Assembly (NCBI GenBank): GCA_945860545.1
Contig: CAMAQM010000004.1
Location: 1 to 64,000, forward strand
Length of the DNA: 64,000 nucleotides
Direction: 5' to 3'
Source: Bifidobacterium breve
GTDB taxonomy: Bacteria > Actinomycetota > Acidimicrobiia > Acidimicrobiales > Acidimicrobilacustridaceae
Shown here: positions 7,371 through 16,639 of the stretch, piece by piece
Layout: each line of letters starts with the position of its first letter
Numbering within the stretch: the first letter of the stretch is position 1
Notes under the pieces: generated by a model
Databases searched by the model: none
Told to the model about the DNA's origin: nothing
The model's input: only the letters and a program-made list of their open reading frames with translations
Made by a program: the position numbers and the translations under genes

Positions 7371-9248
7371 ATGCACATGAGCCCGCACTCGATGTTCCCG
7401 GCCGATCTGGGTCGGGCAACCGCTGGCGACCCGGTTGGTCGTCACGTGTTCAGGCGGGTGTTGCGGTTCGCCCGTCCGTACCGGGCCATGCTCACGGCGT
7501 TCGTGGCGACCATCGTGCTCGCCGCCATCGTGCAGCTCGCCCCGCCGCTGCTGTTCCGTCAGATCATCGACGAGGCGATCCCACAGTCCAACCTCGGTCT
7601 GCTGCACGTCCTCGCAGCACTCGTGGTCGGTGCCGCCGTGCTCGACGCCATCCTCAGTTTCGGGGAGCGGTGGTGGTCGTCGCGCATTGGTGAGGGCCTC
7701 ATCTACGACATGCGGGTCATGTTGTTCGACCACGTTCAGCAGATGCCCATGGGGTTCTTCACCCGCTCGCAGACCGGGGCGCTCGTGTCCCGGCTCAACA
7801 ACGACGTCATCGGGGCTCAGCGGGCACTCACCGGCACGCTCGGTGCGGTGGTGTCCAACGTCATCGTGCTCATCACCACGCTGGTGGCCATGTTGATCCT
7901 CGAGTGGCGCCTGACCCTGCTGGCACTCGCGTTGCTCCCGGTGTTCGTCATCCCAGCCAAACGGGTGGGGCGTCGACTGGCGGCCATCACCCGGGAAGGC
8001 ATGGATCTCAACGCCTCGATGAATTCGACGATGACCGAACGTTTCGGGGTCGCCGGGGCGTTGCTCGTGAAACTGTTCGGCAGTTATCGCCGGGAGACCG
8101 AGGCGTTCGCCGGTCGGGCGTCACGGGTTCGCGACATCGGTGTGCGTTCGGCCGTGTACAGCCGGACGTTCCTCATCGCCCTGACGCTCGTCGCCGCCAT
8201 CGGGACCGCAGCGGTGTACTGGGTGGGTGGGCAACTGGTGATCGCCGATGTGATCACGCTCGGTACCCTCGTGGCGCTCGCCGCCTACGTGGTGCGGATC
8301 TACTCGCCGCTCACCTCGCTGACCAACGCCCGCGTCGACGTGATGAGCGCACTCGTGAGCTTCGACCGGGTGTTCGAGCTTCTCGACGCACCAAACCCCA
8401 TCACCGATCGTCCCGGAGCGATCGACCTCGTGGAGCCTCGTGGGCGCGTCACGTTCGATCACGTGTGGTTCCGTTACCCCCAGGCCGACGGGACGTTGAC
8501 GTCACTTGAAGGTGACGTGGCGCGCCCCGGTGGTCCAGCGGCTGGGCCGGGCCCGTGGGTGCTCACCGACGTCACCTTGGACGTGGCACCCGGGTCGATG
8601 GTGGCGCTCGTCGGACCGTCGGGTGCGGGCAAGACAACGCTGGCGTCGTTGGTGCCGCGTCTGTGGGACGTCACCGACGGAGCGGTGCGATTCGACGGCC
8701 ACGACGTTCGTGACCTCACCCAGGAATCCTTGCGCCACGCCATCGGCGTCGTCAGCCAGGACCCCCACCTGTTCCACGACACCGTGATGGCAAATCTCGC
8801 CTATGCCCGGCCCGACGCCAGTGTCGACGAGATCCACGGAGCGTGCCGGGCGGCACGAATCCATGAGGTGATCGCCGCCCTGCCCGACGGGTACGACACC
8901 GTCGTGGGCGAGCGCGGCTACCGCCTCTCAGGTGGGGAGAAGCAACGGCTCGCCATCGCCCGGGTGTTGTTGGCCGAACCGGCGGTCGTCATCTTGGATG
9001 AGGCCACCAGCCATCTCGACACCGAGAACGAGCTGGCGGTGCAGGAAGCGTTGCGCACCGCGCTTGTGGGTCGCACGGCGTTGGTGATCGCCCACCGGCT
9101 GTCCACCGTGGTGGGCGCCGACGAGATCGTGGTGGTTGATGCCGGTCGGGTGGTCGAACGTGGCCGTCACGTCGAGCTCGTTGGCGCGGGTGGGCTGTAC
9201 GCCGACCTCTACCGCAACCTTGCCGCCGAACCCACCGAGACGCCCTGA
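7371..9248 (+). CDS. ABC transporter, fused permease and ATPase (exporter type)
   Basis: This ~625-residue half-transporter has an N-terminal six-helix ABC exporter membrane domain (about residues 25-330, with MGFFTRSQTGALVSRLNND as the conserved early coupling region) and a C-terminal nucleotide-binding domain. The ATPase motifs are all present: Walker A GPSGAGKTT, Q-loop VSQDPHLF, signature LSGGEKQR, Walker B VVILDEATSHLD and the H-loop IAHRLST. It should work as a homodimer exporting lipids, peptides or drugs; substrate is unknown. ATG 7371 is preferred to the in-frame GTG at 7365 because a -10 box TAGCCT (7359-7364) lies 6 nt before the ATG. Confidence 0.93.
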   Translation: MHMSPHSMFPADLGRATAGDPVGRHVFRRVLRFARPYRAMLTAFVATIVLAAIVQLAPPLLFRQIIDEAIPQSNLGLLHVLAALVVGAAVLDAILSFGERWWSSRIGEGLIYDMRVMLFDHVQQMPMGFFTRSQTGALVSRLNNDVIGAQRALTGTLGAVVSNVIVLITTLVAMLILEWRLTLLALALLPVFVIPAKRVGRRLAAITREGMDLNASMNSTMTERFGVAGALLVKLFGSYRRETEAFAGRASRVRDIGVRSAVYSRTFLIALTLVAAIGTAAVYWVGGQLVIADVITLGTLVALAAYVVRIYSPLTSLTNARVDVMSALVSFDRVFELLDAPNPITDRPGAIDLVEPRGRVTFDHVWFRYPQADGTLTSLEGDVARPGGPAAGPGPWVLTDVTLDVAPGSMVALVGPSGAGKTTLASLVPRLWDVTDGAVRFDGHDVRDLTQESLRHAIGVVSQDPHLFHDTVMANLAYARPDASVDEIHGACRAARIHEVIAALPDGYDTVVGERGYRLSGGEKQRLAIARVLLAEPAVVILDEATSHLDTENELAVQEALRTALVGRTALVIAHRLSTVVGADEIVVVDAGRVVERGRHVELVGAGGLYADLYRNLAAEPTETP

Positions 9249-9264
9249 CGGCAGGTGCGCCCGT

Positions 9265-9591
9265 TCAGTCCGCCGGTGCGGTGTTGTCCATGCGCACCAC
9301 GTCGGTGAAGTGCAGCACGGTGGGAAGCGGATCCCAGAACTTGGCGACGAGTCCCCGCCAGCGGGTGAAGGCGTCGGAGTTGCGGAACCCGTCGACGTGG
9401 TCGGCGAGGGTGTCCCATTCGACGAGCAGCAGGTAGCGGTTGGGAATCTCCACACACCGGGCCAGTCGGACGGTGCGGCACCCCGGCGATCCGGCGAGTT
9501 CGTGGCGGGCCACGTCGAAGGCGGCCTCGAACTCGGCTTCGGAGCCTGCAATGACGTCGAGGGGGACCTGTTCGATGACCATGTCGGTCAC
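9265..9591 (-). CDS. Antibiotic biosynthesis monooxygenase (ABM) domain protein
   Basis: This 108-residue protein is a single ABM/dimeric alpha-beta barrel domain. The pattern fits: a first strand VIEQVPLDVIAGSEAEFEAA, then GCRTVRLARC and YLLLVEWDTLADHVDGFRNSDAF. Members include heme-degrading and quinone-forming monooxygenases and many of unknown role. It starts by overlapping the GH36 gene stop by 4 bases, so it is the last gene of a three-gene operon with the tandem hydrolase and alpha-galactosidase. No heme-ligand signature lets me assign a reaction. Confidence 0.75.
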   Translation of the reverse strand: MTDMVIEQVPLDVIAGSEAEFEAAFDVARHELAGSPGCRTVRLARCVEIPNRYLLLVEWDTLADHVDGFRNSDAFTRWRGLVAKFWDPLPTVLHFTDVVRMDNTAPAD

Positions 9592-11378
9592 TGTGGCACA
9601 CCGTCGAGCACGCCGTGCCCGGTGGCGACGTCCACCACGAGTTCGTGGCCACCGGCGGACAGGGTGGTGGGCGGGTTGGCGTCAAGCAGGTCGTCGCAGC
9701 GGGCCGGTTGCATGGCAAGGCTGGCGGCATCCACGGCACGACCGAGCGTCACCACCTCGTCGAGGAGCTGACGGGCGTCGGGGCCGAGCAGGGCGAGATC
9801 GTCGGACACGAGGACCATCCCTCCGCTGAGTGCCACGGTGCGCGCCCAGGTGCGCACCGCGGTGGGGTCGAGGTCGGTCTCGGTGGTGCGCAACATCACG
9901 CAGTCGGGGTCGTTGAGCCACAGCGAGCGGTGCATGAACGACCTCGCCAGCGTGTTGCGGAAGGCGTGCAGCGTGGCGGGCAGCGTCTCGGGGTAGGCCT
10001 CGTCTTCTCGGTTCGGGTCAAGGGTCCAGCGCGGGTCGACGTCGGAACCGATCCTGTTCCCGTCGATGACCCCGACGACGTGGCTGATGGGCGCACCGCA
10101 TCCCAGGATGAAGGCGTCGTCACCGGCGCCGCGCCGCACGGCGTCGTATCCGGCGCGCACCCGCTGGGCTGGCGTCATGGTCGGGTCGGCGTACACGCCG
10201 TCGAAACTCGGGGCGAACGTGAAGTCGAGTTTGAGGTAGTCGTAGCCGGCCTCGCGCACCTGTCGACCCAGGTCCTCGAGGTGGGCGATCACCTCGGGAT
10301 GGGTGGTGTCGAGGGTGAACATCAACCCGCCCATCCCACCTTCCCAAGGGGGGTTGAACATCCCCGGCAACGGGCCGCCGGTGTCGCGTGTGGTGGCCAC
10401 CCATTCGGGGTGGTCGGCGACGACTCTGGAGTCGGGTGCGGCGATGAACGGCGCCAGCCACAACCCCGGGGTGTGGCCCGAAGCGGCGATGGCGTCGGCG
10501 AGGCCGGCGAGGTCCGTGTCGAACTTGTCGTTGGTGACCAGCCAGTCCCCGATGGCGGCCTGGAACCCGTCGTCGAGTTGGAACACGTCGAACGGCCACG
10601 AGTCGCTCGCCGCCAGGTTGGCTCGCAGGTGCGCCTCGGTGATGTCGTGGAAGTAGTGGTACCACGAGCACCAGCCGACCTGGAACGGTGCGGTGGTGCG
10701 GGCCCCACCCAGCATGCCGACGTGGCGGGCCCAGTCGCGCAGCATCGCCGACGCTGACGCCCCACCCGCCGCCGACCCACCGTGGAGTGCGAATCGGACC
10801 CCCGGGTTCAGGTGCGCACCTCCGAGGAACGCTTCGGCCCGCAGTTCGGCGGTGGAGTCGTTGAGCGCGCTCAACCTGAAGGTTCCGTCGTGGTTCACTC
10901 CGGCGTCGAAACCGACGCGCACCGCACCGGTGGCGAACGGCCCGGGGGCGACGTCTGCGTCGGCGAGGACGGTCACGAACTCCGAGCGGAGTTCCCCCAC
11001 AGCGGCGGTGCGCTGGTCGGCGTGGTGGACGCCGGCGATGAGTTCGAGGCCGCTGGTGTTGGCCAAGGACGGGTCGGTGTCGACGCCGAGGGTGGCGACG
11101 TCGCACGACGACCACGACTGGTAGCCGTGGCGGAACATCCGAAGTGGCCCGGTGTGTTCGACACGGAACACCAACGCCACCGACCACACCGGCACCGTCT
11201 GGTCGCCGGCGTTGGCCACCGACCATGACCACACCGGCAGCTCGTTGCGGTTGGCGTCAAGATCGAGTTCCACGCTGAGCGGTCCGAGTTGGTAGGTGCC
11301 ACCACCGTCGACGCCCGCCGTCCCGAGGGTCGTTCCGTCAAGGTCGGTGGCGGTCAGCCGGTCAGGTATGAGTCGCAT
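9588..11378 (-). CDS. Alpha-galactosidase-like glycoside hydrolase, GH36 family
   Basis: This 596-residue protein matches the GH36 melibiase family. It has an N-terminal beta-sandwich (about residues 1-220), then a TIM barrel with the signature GWCSWYHYF (about 245-253), FQLDDGFQ (about 277), the nucleophile in YLKLDF (Asp385) and the acid/base in RIGSDVDP (Asp446). These are the residues that define the retaining alpha-galactosidase mechanism. No signal peptide is seen, so the enzyme is likely cytoplasmic. The ATG start has a ribosome-binding site GAGGAG about 8 nt upstream, and the gene overlaps the upstream hydrolase by 17 bases. Alpha-galactoside is the likely substrate, though GH36 also includes other specificities. 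Confidence 0.88.
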   Translation of the reverse strand: MRLIPDRLTATDLDGTTLGTAGVDGGGTYQLGPLSVELDLDANRNELPVWSWSVANAGDQTVPVWSVALVFRVEHTGPLRMFRHGYQSWSSCDVATLGVDTDPSLANTSGLELIAGVHHADQRTAAVGELRSEFVTVLADADVAPGPFATGAVRVGFDAGVNHDGTFRLSALNDSTAELRAEAFLGGAHLNPGVRFALHGGSAAGGASASAMLRDWARHVGMLGGARTTAPFQVGWCSWYHYFHDITEAHLRANLAASDSWPFDVFQLDDGFQAAIGDWLVTNDKFDTDLAGLADAIAASGHTPGLWLAPFIAAPDSRVVADHPEWVATTRDTGGPLPGMFNPPWEGGMGGLMFTLDTTHPEVIAHLEDLGRQVREAGYDYLKLDFTFAPSFDGVYADPTMTPAQRVRAGYDAVRRGAGDDAFILGCGAPISHVVGVIDGNRIGSDVDPRWTLDPNREDEAYPETLPATLHAFRNTLARSFMHRSLWLNDPDCVMLRTTETDLDPTAVRTWARTVALSGGMVLVSDDLALLGPDARQLLDEVVTLGRAVDAASLAMQPARCDDLLDANPPTTLSAGGHELVVDVATGHGVLDGVPQ

Positions 11379-13065
11379 GGGCGTATCTCCTCAAGGCGTC
11401 GCGGGCGGTGGTGTCGAGCACTCCCGGCTGTTCCACCACGGCGGTGACCCATTCGGGGCGAACCCGCGTGCACACCGCAACGGGGGTGTCGAGACCCGAC
11501 CATTCGAGTGCCTGACGCACGTAGTCGGTGGCGTAGTCGGGGGGTCGCACGTCGCGGGCCATCTCGAGCATCACGACGGGGTCGGGTCGCGGGGTGGGGG
11601 CCGGGCCGAGACGGGGCAGGGTGGGGGAGTGGGGACGGATGCCGCCTCCGACGAGACCGGGACCGTCGGTGAGCACGGCGCCGCGCACCTTGTCAGGTCG
11701 TCCACCGGCTGCGAGCAACGCCACGTACGCCCCCAGTCCTCTGCCCAGCAACGTGCACGGCCCGATCTCGGCGAGGGCGGCGTCCACGTCGGCCATGAGG
11801 ACTTCGGCGGTGTAGCCGCCGCCCGTGGGGACCGACGACAGGCCGTGGCCGGTCAGGTCGAGTCCGAACACGGGGCCGGGCCACTCGTCAGCTTCGACGG
11901 GCACGCCGTCGGTGTGTTCACCGAGGCCGTGGACGACGAGCAGGGGGTGGTGGTCGTCGTTGCCGGGGGTGGCGTCACGGAGGCGGTGGAGGGCGAGTCG
12001 GACCTTGCCGTGGTGGAGTGCCGTCACCCCGTCGGGCAGATCCGGTTCGTCGGCACCTTCCCACTGTGGTGCCACCTGTCGTGGTGCGTTGCGACCGCCG
12101 CCGTGCACCGGCGGGTCGCCGAGGAAGTCGAGGACCAGTTCGGCGACGGTGTCGGGTGCCTCGATGTGCACGAAGTGCCCCACACCTTCAAGACCTTCGT
12201 AACGGCCGCGCCCGGGGAGGTTCACCAGCACGTCCTGGGGTGTGGTTCCCCACCCCATCAGTTCGTATTCGAGTCCCAGGACGCCCAACACCGGCACGCC
12301 GATGCCAGGGAGGTGTTCCATGGCCCACTCCGGCCGCCACGGTCCGAACCCGCCGAAGCGCAGTGACGGATCGATGTTCCACCGCCAGCCGTCGGGGTGC
12401 TCGGTGGCGCCGATGGGCACCACGTACTCCAGCCACGCCGCATCGAGCCGGGGGTTCATGCGGGCCCGGCGCGCCGCCAACTCGGCGATGGTGCCCGGGG
12501 GACGTTCGGCCGAGGCGATGCGGCGCCGGTGGTCGAGCCACGCGGTGAGTTCGCTGTGCAACATGGCGGTGCGTTCCCGTTCGGCGAGGTCGGGCCAGGC
12601 GTTGCGACTCGGCAACCCGTCAAGGTTCACGAGGTGGGTGAGTCGGTGGGGGACAGCGTGGGCCATGTCCAACATGAGCCCACCGCCCTTGGAGTGTCCG
12701 AGGAACACCACCGGTTCGTCGGTGATGGTGTCGAGCACGGCAAGGGCGTCACGCTCGTCTGCGGTCCATGAGTACAGCGGGGCGTGCTGGGAGTTGCCGT
12801 GACCCCGGGCGTCCCAGGAGACGCAGCGCCACCCGGCGTCGGCGAGACGTGGGGCCAGCTGGTCGTAGGTGCCGGCGAAATCGAACCCGCCGTGCGCCAT
12901 GAAGATCACCGGCCCGTCAGGATCGCCCCATTCGTAGGCGGCCAGACGGAGGCCGTTGGCCTGCACCCAACGGCTGCGGTCCGGACGTCTCGCCCCGGGA
13001 TAGCCCGGTGACGGTGGGGTGATGTCGGGCGCCTCAGGCTGGGTGTGGGCGGTGGTGGCGGGCAC
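11362..13065 (-). CDS. Tandem alpha/beta hydrolase, second domain lacking the nucleophile serine
   Basis: This ~567-residue protein contains two alpha/beta-hydrolase domains in one chain. The first (about residues 30-320) has an HGG oxyanion stretch, the nucleophile elbow GHSKGGG (Ser125), and a late His in GVGHFVH (His297). The second (about 345-567) has the oxyanion-type VVHGLGEHTDG and GLDLTGHGLSS but its elbow reads GRGLG at 441-445, with Gly where Ser is expected. So domain one looks active and domain two looks catalytically dead. GTG 13065 is chosen as start because a -10 box TAGGCT (13073-13078, minus strand) lies 7 nt upstream; a longer open frame exists but runs into the divergent fur gene. 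It heads an operon with the GH36 and ABM genes. Confidence 0.85.
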   Translation of the reverse strand: MPATTAHTQPEAPDITPPSPGYPGARRPDRSRWVQANGLRLAAYEWGDPDGPVIFMAHGGFDFAGTYDQLAPRLADAGWRCVSWDARGHGNSQHAPLYSWTADERDALAVLDTITDEPVVFLGHSKGGGLMLDMAHAVPHRLTHLVNLDGLPSRNAWPDLAERERTAMLHSELTAWLDHRRRIASAERPPGTIAELAARRARMNPRLDAAWLEYVVPIGATEHPDGWRWNIDPSLRFGGFGPWRPEWAMEHLPGIGVPVLGVLGLEYELMGWGTTPQDVLVNLPGRGRYEGLEGVGHFVHIEAPDTVAELVLDFLGDPPVHGGGRNAPRQVAPQWEGADEPDLPDGVTALHHGKVRLALHRLRDATPGNDDHHPLLVVHGLGEHTDGVPVEADEWPGPVFGLDLTGHGLSSVPTGGGYTAEVLMADVDAALAEIGPCTLLGRGLGAYVALLAAGGRPDKVRGAVLTDGPGLVGGGIRPHSPTLPRLGPAPTPRPDPVVMLEMARDVRPPDYATDYVRQALEWSGLDTPVAVCTRVRPEWVTAVVEQPGVLDTTARDALRRYAHATHT

Positions 13066-13138
13066 GACGGCGAGCCTAACGCCGCTGTGAGGCACCTCTC
13101 CCCGGGGTGTTCCCGTCCGGCTCGCTACGATGCCACCG

Positions 13139-13615
13139 ATGCCCCGCACCACCGGCCACACCCATGTGACAGGCGATCCTGAGGAACTCCACGCTGCCGC
13201 CGCGGTGCGCCTTGGGGCCGACGACCAGCGGTACACCTCCGGCCGACGCGCCCTCGTCGAACTCCTCGCCGACGCACCCCACCCACTCACCGTGGCCGAG
13301 GTGCTCGAACGCAACGAGGGGTTGACCCAGTCGTCGGTGTACCGCAACCTCGCCGTGCTCGAGGCGACCGGGGTGGTGGACCGGGTCGTCACCGAAGATG
13401 AGTTCGCCCGGTACGAACTCGCCGAGGACCTCACCGGGCACCACCACCACCACCTCATCTGCGCCGGGTGCGGCGGGGTCGAGGACTTCAGCGTGCCGCC
13501 CGATCTCGAGACGGCCATGGACGAGGTGTTCCACAAGGTCGCCCGCCGCAGCGGGTTCAGCGTGGGCCATCACCGCATGGACATCATCGGGTGGTGCGCC
13601 ACGTGCCGGACATGA
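13139..13615 (+). CDS. Fur-family transcriptional regulator
   Basis: This ~158-residue regulator has a winged helix (about residues 30-85, with TVAEVLERNEGLTQSSVYRNLAVLEATGVV as the recognition region) and a C-terminal dimer domain with HHHHHLICAGCGGVEDF, where the His run and CAGC bind metals. A second CxxC pair (CATC) at the very end completes a structural zinc site. It could be Fur, Zur or PerR; the sequence does not decide. The -10 box TACGAT (13126-13131) ends 7 nt before ATG 13139, so this ATG and not the one at 13130, which lies inside the box, is the likely start. It diverges from the tandem hydrolase operon. Confidence 0.88.
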   Translation: MPRTTGHTHVTGDPEELHAAAAVRLGADDQRYTSGRRALVELLADAPHPLTVAEVLERNEGLTQSSVYRNLAVLEATGVVDRVVTEDEFARYELAEDLTGHHHHHLICAGCGGVEDFSVPPDLETAMDEVFHKVARRSGFSVGHHRMDIIGWCATCRT

Positions 13616-13672
13616 CCGACTTCCCCTCACCCTGCCCATCACTGATCGACACCCCAACTGACAGGACGACCA

Positions 13673-14884
13673 ATGACTGATTCCTCTGCTGCAACCGTCG
13701 CCGGCTGGACCGCACCGGGCTGGGAGGGCGTGCGTGACGTCTTTGAGGCCAACTTCGCCAAGGGCCTCGAAGTCGGTGCCGGGTTCTCCTGCTACCACCG
13801 GGGCGCCAAGACCGTCGACCTGTGGGGCGGCGTGGCCGACGTCGAAACCGGGTCGCCGTGGGAGGAGGACACCCTCATGTTGGTGTTCTCCACCACTAAG
13901 GGCGCCACCGCCATCTGTGCCAACCGCCTCGTCCAGCAAGGTCTGCTCGACCCCGACGCCCCCGTCGCCGAGTACTGGCCGGCGTTCGGACGCAACGGCA
14001 AGGACGAGATCACCGTCGCCCACATCCTCAGCCACCAGGCAGGCCTGGCCTGGGTGGACGGGTCGATGACCGCCGAAGAGGCGTTGTCGTGGGAGCCGGT
14101 CATCGAGGCGCTCGAGAACCAACACCCGGCGTGGGAGCCCGGCACCCGCCACGGGTACCACGCCACCACCTACGGCTGGCTCGTCGGTGAGGTCATCCGC
14201 AGGGTTGCGGGCACCAGCGTCGGTACCTACTTCGCCGAGCAGGTGGCCGGGCCGCTCGACCTCGACTTTTGGATCGGACTGCCCGAGTCCCAGGAGTCCC
14301 GGGTGGGCCGACTGATCTCGTTCATCCCGCCGTCGGTGTCGATGGACACCCTCGCTGCCGAAGCGGCCGGGGAACCCGATCCGGTGATCGAGATGTTCAA
14401 GGCGTTCCTCGGTCCTGAGACCCCACTGGGCAAGGCGCTGTTCGCCCCCGGGTTCGCCCTCGCCGACGCCGACATCTGGAACAGCCGGGCCATGCGGGCC
14501 GCCGAGGTGCCCGCCGCCAACGGGGTCACCGACGCCCGTTCCATCGCCCGCATGTACGCCGCCTGCGTCGGCGAGGTCGATGGTGTGCGTCTGTTGACCC
14601 CCTCCCAGGTGACCGAGGCCACCCGTCAGCGCACCGAAGGCCCGAACTTCGTCCTGTTGGACATGGACGTGCAGTTCGGCCTCGGGTTCATGGTGCACTC
14701 CTCGATGATGCCGATCGGCAGCCCGCAGTCCTTCGGTCACTTCGGTGCCGGTGGATCGGTGGGCTGGGCGGATCCCGACGCCGAGTTGGCGTTCGGGTAC
14801 GTGATGAACCGGATGGACATCGGACTGGCCGGGGACAACCGCAGCCTCGACCTCATGAACGCCTGTTACGCCGCGGCGCGCTGA
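13673..14884 (+). CDS. Serine hydrolase of the beta-lactamase/esterase (class C) family
   Basis: This 403-residue protein is a penicillin-binding-protein-fold serine hydrolase like EstB esterases. The SxxK motif is STTK (about residue 70) and the second motif tyrosine is in GYHATTYGW (about 160), with a C-terminal HFGAGGS (about 357) in place of the lactamase KTG. In the family such proteins are usually esterases or peptidases, not true beta-lactamases. No signal peptide is visible, so it is probably cytoplasmic. It lies 57 bases after the fur-family gene and may share its transcript. Its substrate cannot be assigned. Confidence 0.85.
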   Translation: MTDSSAATVAGWTAPGWEGVRDVFEANFAKGLEVGAGFSCYHRGAKTVDLWGGVADVETGSPWEEDTLMLVFSTTKGATAICANRLVQQGLLDPDAPVAEYWPAFGRNGKDEITVAHILSHQAGLAWVDGSMTAEEALSWEPVIEALENQHPAWEPGTRHGYHATTYGWLVGEVIRRVAGTSVGTYFAEQVAGPLDLDFWIGLPESQESRVGRLISFIPPSVSMDTLAAEAAGEPDPVIEMFKAFLGPETPLGKALFAPGFALADADIWNSRAMRAAEVPAANGVTDARSIARMYAACVGEVDGVRLLTPSQVTEATRQRTEGPNFVLLDMDVQFGLGFMVHSSMMPIGSPQSFGHFGAGGSVGWADPDAELAFGYVMNRMDIGLAGDNRSLDLMNACYAAAR

Positions 14885-14901
14885 CCCCTTAGGCTGACCG
14901 G

Positions 14902-16527
14902 GTGTCCGCACCCGACGTCGACCCTTCATCTGGCGCGAACGCACCCGTGGGCGGGCACGTCGTGGCCGCTGAGGCCGCTCGTCGGCGCACGTTCGCCATC
15001 ATCTCCCATCCCGATGCCGGCAAGACCACCCTGACCGAGAAGTTCCTGCTCTACGGCGGGGCGCTCTCGTCGGAGGCGGGGGCGGTCAAGGCCCGTTCGG
15101 GCCGACGTTCGGCCACGTCGGACTGGATGGACCTCGAGCAGAAGCGTGGGATTTCGATCACGTCAGCGGCGGTGCAGTTCACCTACCGGGACTGCGTCGT
15201 GAACCTGCTCGACACCCCCGGTCACCGAGACTTCTCCGAGGACACCTACCGGGTGCTGGCGGCTTGTGACGCCGCGGTGATGGTGCTCGACGCCGCCAAA
15301 GGCATCGAACCCCAGACGCTGAAACTGTTCGAGGTGTGTCGCCAGCGGGGCATGCCGTTGCTCACGTTCGTCAACAAGTGGGACCGGCCCGGTCGCGACC
15401 CGCTCGAGGTCATCGACGAGATCGAGTCGATGCTGAAGCTGCGGGTCATGCCGGTGACGTGGCCGGTCGGTATCGCCGGGGACTTCCGCGGAGTGATCGA
15501 CCGCCGCACCGGTGTGTACACCCGCTTCACCCGCACGGCGCGTGGGGCCACCGTGGCGCCCGAGGAGGTCGTCGACCCGACCCGGGCCGCCGCCGAGGAG
15601 GGCGAGTCGTGGACGGTCGCCGTCGACGAGTCGGAACTGCTCGACGACCTCGACGTCGACGCGTTCCTTGCGGCGGAGGCCACACCGGCGTTCTTTGGTT
15701 CGGCGTTGACCAACTTCGGGGTTGGGATGCTGCTCGACGCCGTCGTGGACCTCGTGCCCCCTCCCGCTCCTCGGCCGGACGTGGAGGGCGCCACGCGGAG
15801 CCTCGACACACCGTTCTCGGCGTTCGTGTTCAAGGTGCAGGCCAACATGGACCCCGCCCATCGGGACCGCATCGCGTTCTTGCGGGTGTGTTCGGGACGC
15901 TTCGAGCGCGGCATGGTCGTCACCATTGCCCGCACCGGCAAACCGTTCGCCACCAAGTACGCCCACCAGATGTTCGGTGCCGAACGACAGACGGTGGACG
16001 AGGCGTGGCCGGGGGACATCGTGGGCCTGGTCAACGCCACCGACGTCCGTGTCGGGGACACGCTGTATCTCGCCGACCCCGTGGAGTTCCCGCCCATCCC
16101 GTCGTTCGCCCCGGAACATTTCAGCATCGCCCGCACCACGGACACGTCGCGGTTCAAACAGTTCCGCAAAGGTGTCGAGCAGCTCGACGAGGAGGGTGTG
16201 GTGCAGGTGCTGCGGGACCCCGAGGGCAACGAGGCCGAACCGGTGCTCGCCGCCGTCGGACCCATGCAGTTCGAGGTGGCGGTGCACCGTCTCACCAACG
16301 AGTTCGGTGCGCCCGTCGAGCTGCGTCCCACCTCGTACCGGGTCGCCCGTCGCACCGATGCGACGAGCGCCGAGACGCTCCGTCGTCAACGCGGTGTGCG
16401 GGTGCTGGCCCGTTCCGACGGCACCCTTCTGGCCTTGTTCGAGAGCACCATGTGGCTCCAGCGTCTCGAAGGCGACCACCCCGAACTGGTGCTTGAACGC
16501 CTCGTGGCCGAAGGTCTCGCCGGCTGA
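14902..16527 (+). CDS. prfC: Peptide chain release factor 3
   Basis: This 541-residue GTPase is RF3, which recycles RF1 and RF2 from the ribosome after peptide release. The G1 motif is SHPDAGKTT (about residue 35), the switch region shows KRGISITSAAVQF, G3 is DTPGHRDF and G4 is NKWD. The C-terminal part (FKQFRKGVEQLDEEGVVQVL and GPMQFEVAVHRL) is specific to RF3 rather than EF-G. The GTG start has a -10 box TAGGCT (14890-14895) 6 nt upstream. Length is typical. Confidence 0.95.
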   Translation: MSAPDVDPSSGANAPVGGHVVAAEAARRRTFAIISHPDAGKTTLTEKFLLYGGALSSEAGAVKARSGRRSATSDWMDLEQKRGISITSAAVQFTYRDCVVNLLDTPGHRDFSEDTYRVLAACDAAVMVLDAAKGIEPQTLKLFEVCRQRGMPLLTFVNKWDRPGRDPLEVIDEIESMLKLRVMPVTWPVGIAGDFRGVIDRRTGVYTRFTRTARGATVAPEEVVDPTRAAAEEGESWTVAVDESELLDDLDVDAFLAAEATPAFFGSALTNFGVGMLLDAVVDLVPPPAPRPDVEGATRSLDTPFSAFVFKVQANMDPAHRDRIAFLRVCSGRFERGMVVTIARTGKPFATKYAHQMFGAERQTVDEAWPGDIVGLVNATDVRVGDTLYLADPVEFPPIPSFAPEHFSIARTTDTSRFKQFRKGVEQLDEEGVVQVLRDPEGNEAEPVLAAVGPMQFEVAVHRLTNEFGAPVELRPTSYRVARRTDATSAETLRRQRGVRVLARSDGTLLALFESTMWLQRLEGDHPELVLERLVAEGLAG

Positions 16528-16639
16528 AACCGCCCCGGGAAACGGGCCACGTCCGCATTCCTGAGTATCGCCGCGCTCCTCGCCGTAGCCTTGTGGGCAC
16601 ACCACGACGACGGCAGACACGCGTACCGAGGAGGCGGCG

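Noticed and set aside
13066-13536. Upstream extension of the tandem hydrolase frame to 13536
   Set aside because: It would run through the Fur-family gene and has no hydrolase similarity. A -10 box at 13073-13078 supports GTG 13065 as the start.
13673-14884. Antibiotic-resistance beta-lactamase
   Set aside because: The S-T-T-K and H-x-G pattern without a signal peptide and without a KTG motif fits esterase-like members, not a periplasmic or secreted lactamase.
13076-14944. Long minus-strand open frame opposite the Fur-family and serine hydrolase genes
   Set aside because: It has no family motifs, is rich in Gly/His/Val/Glu as expected for an antisense frame in high-GC DNA, and overlaps two well-supported genes.
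15163-16620. 485-codon minus-strand open frame opposite prfC
   Set aside because: It is antisense to a clear RF3 and has no recognisable domain.
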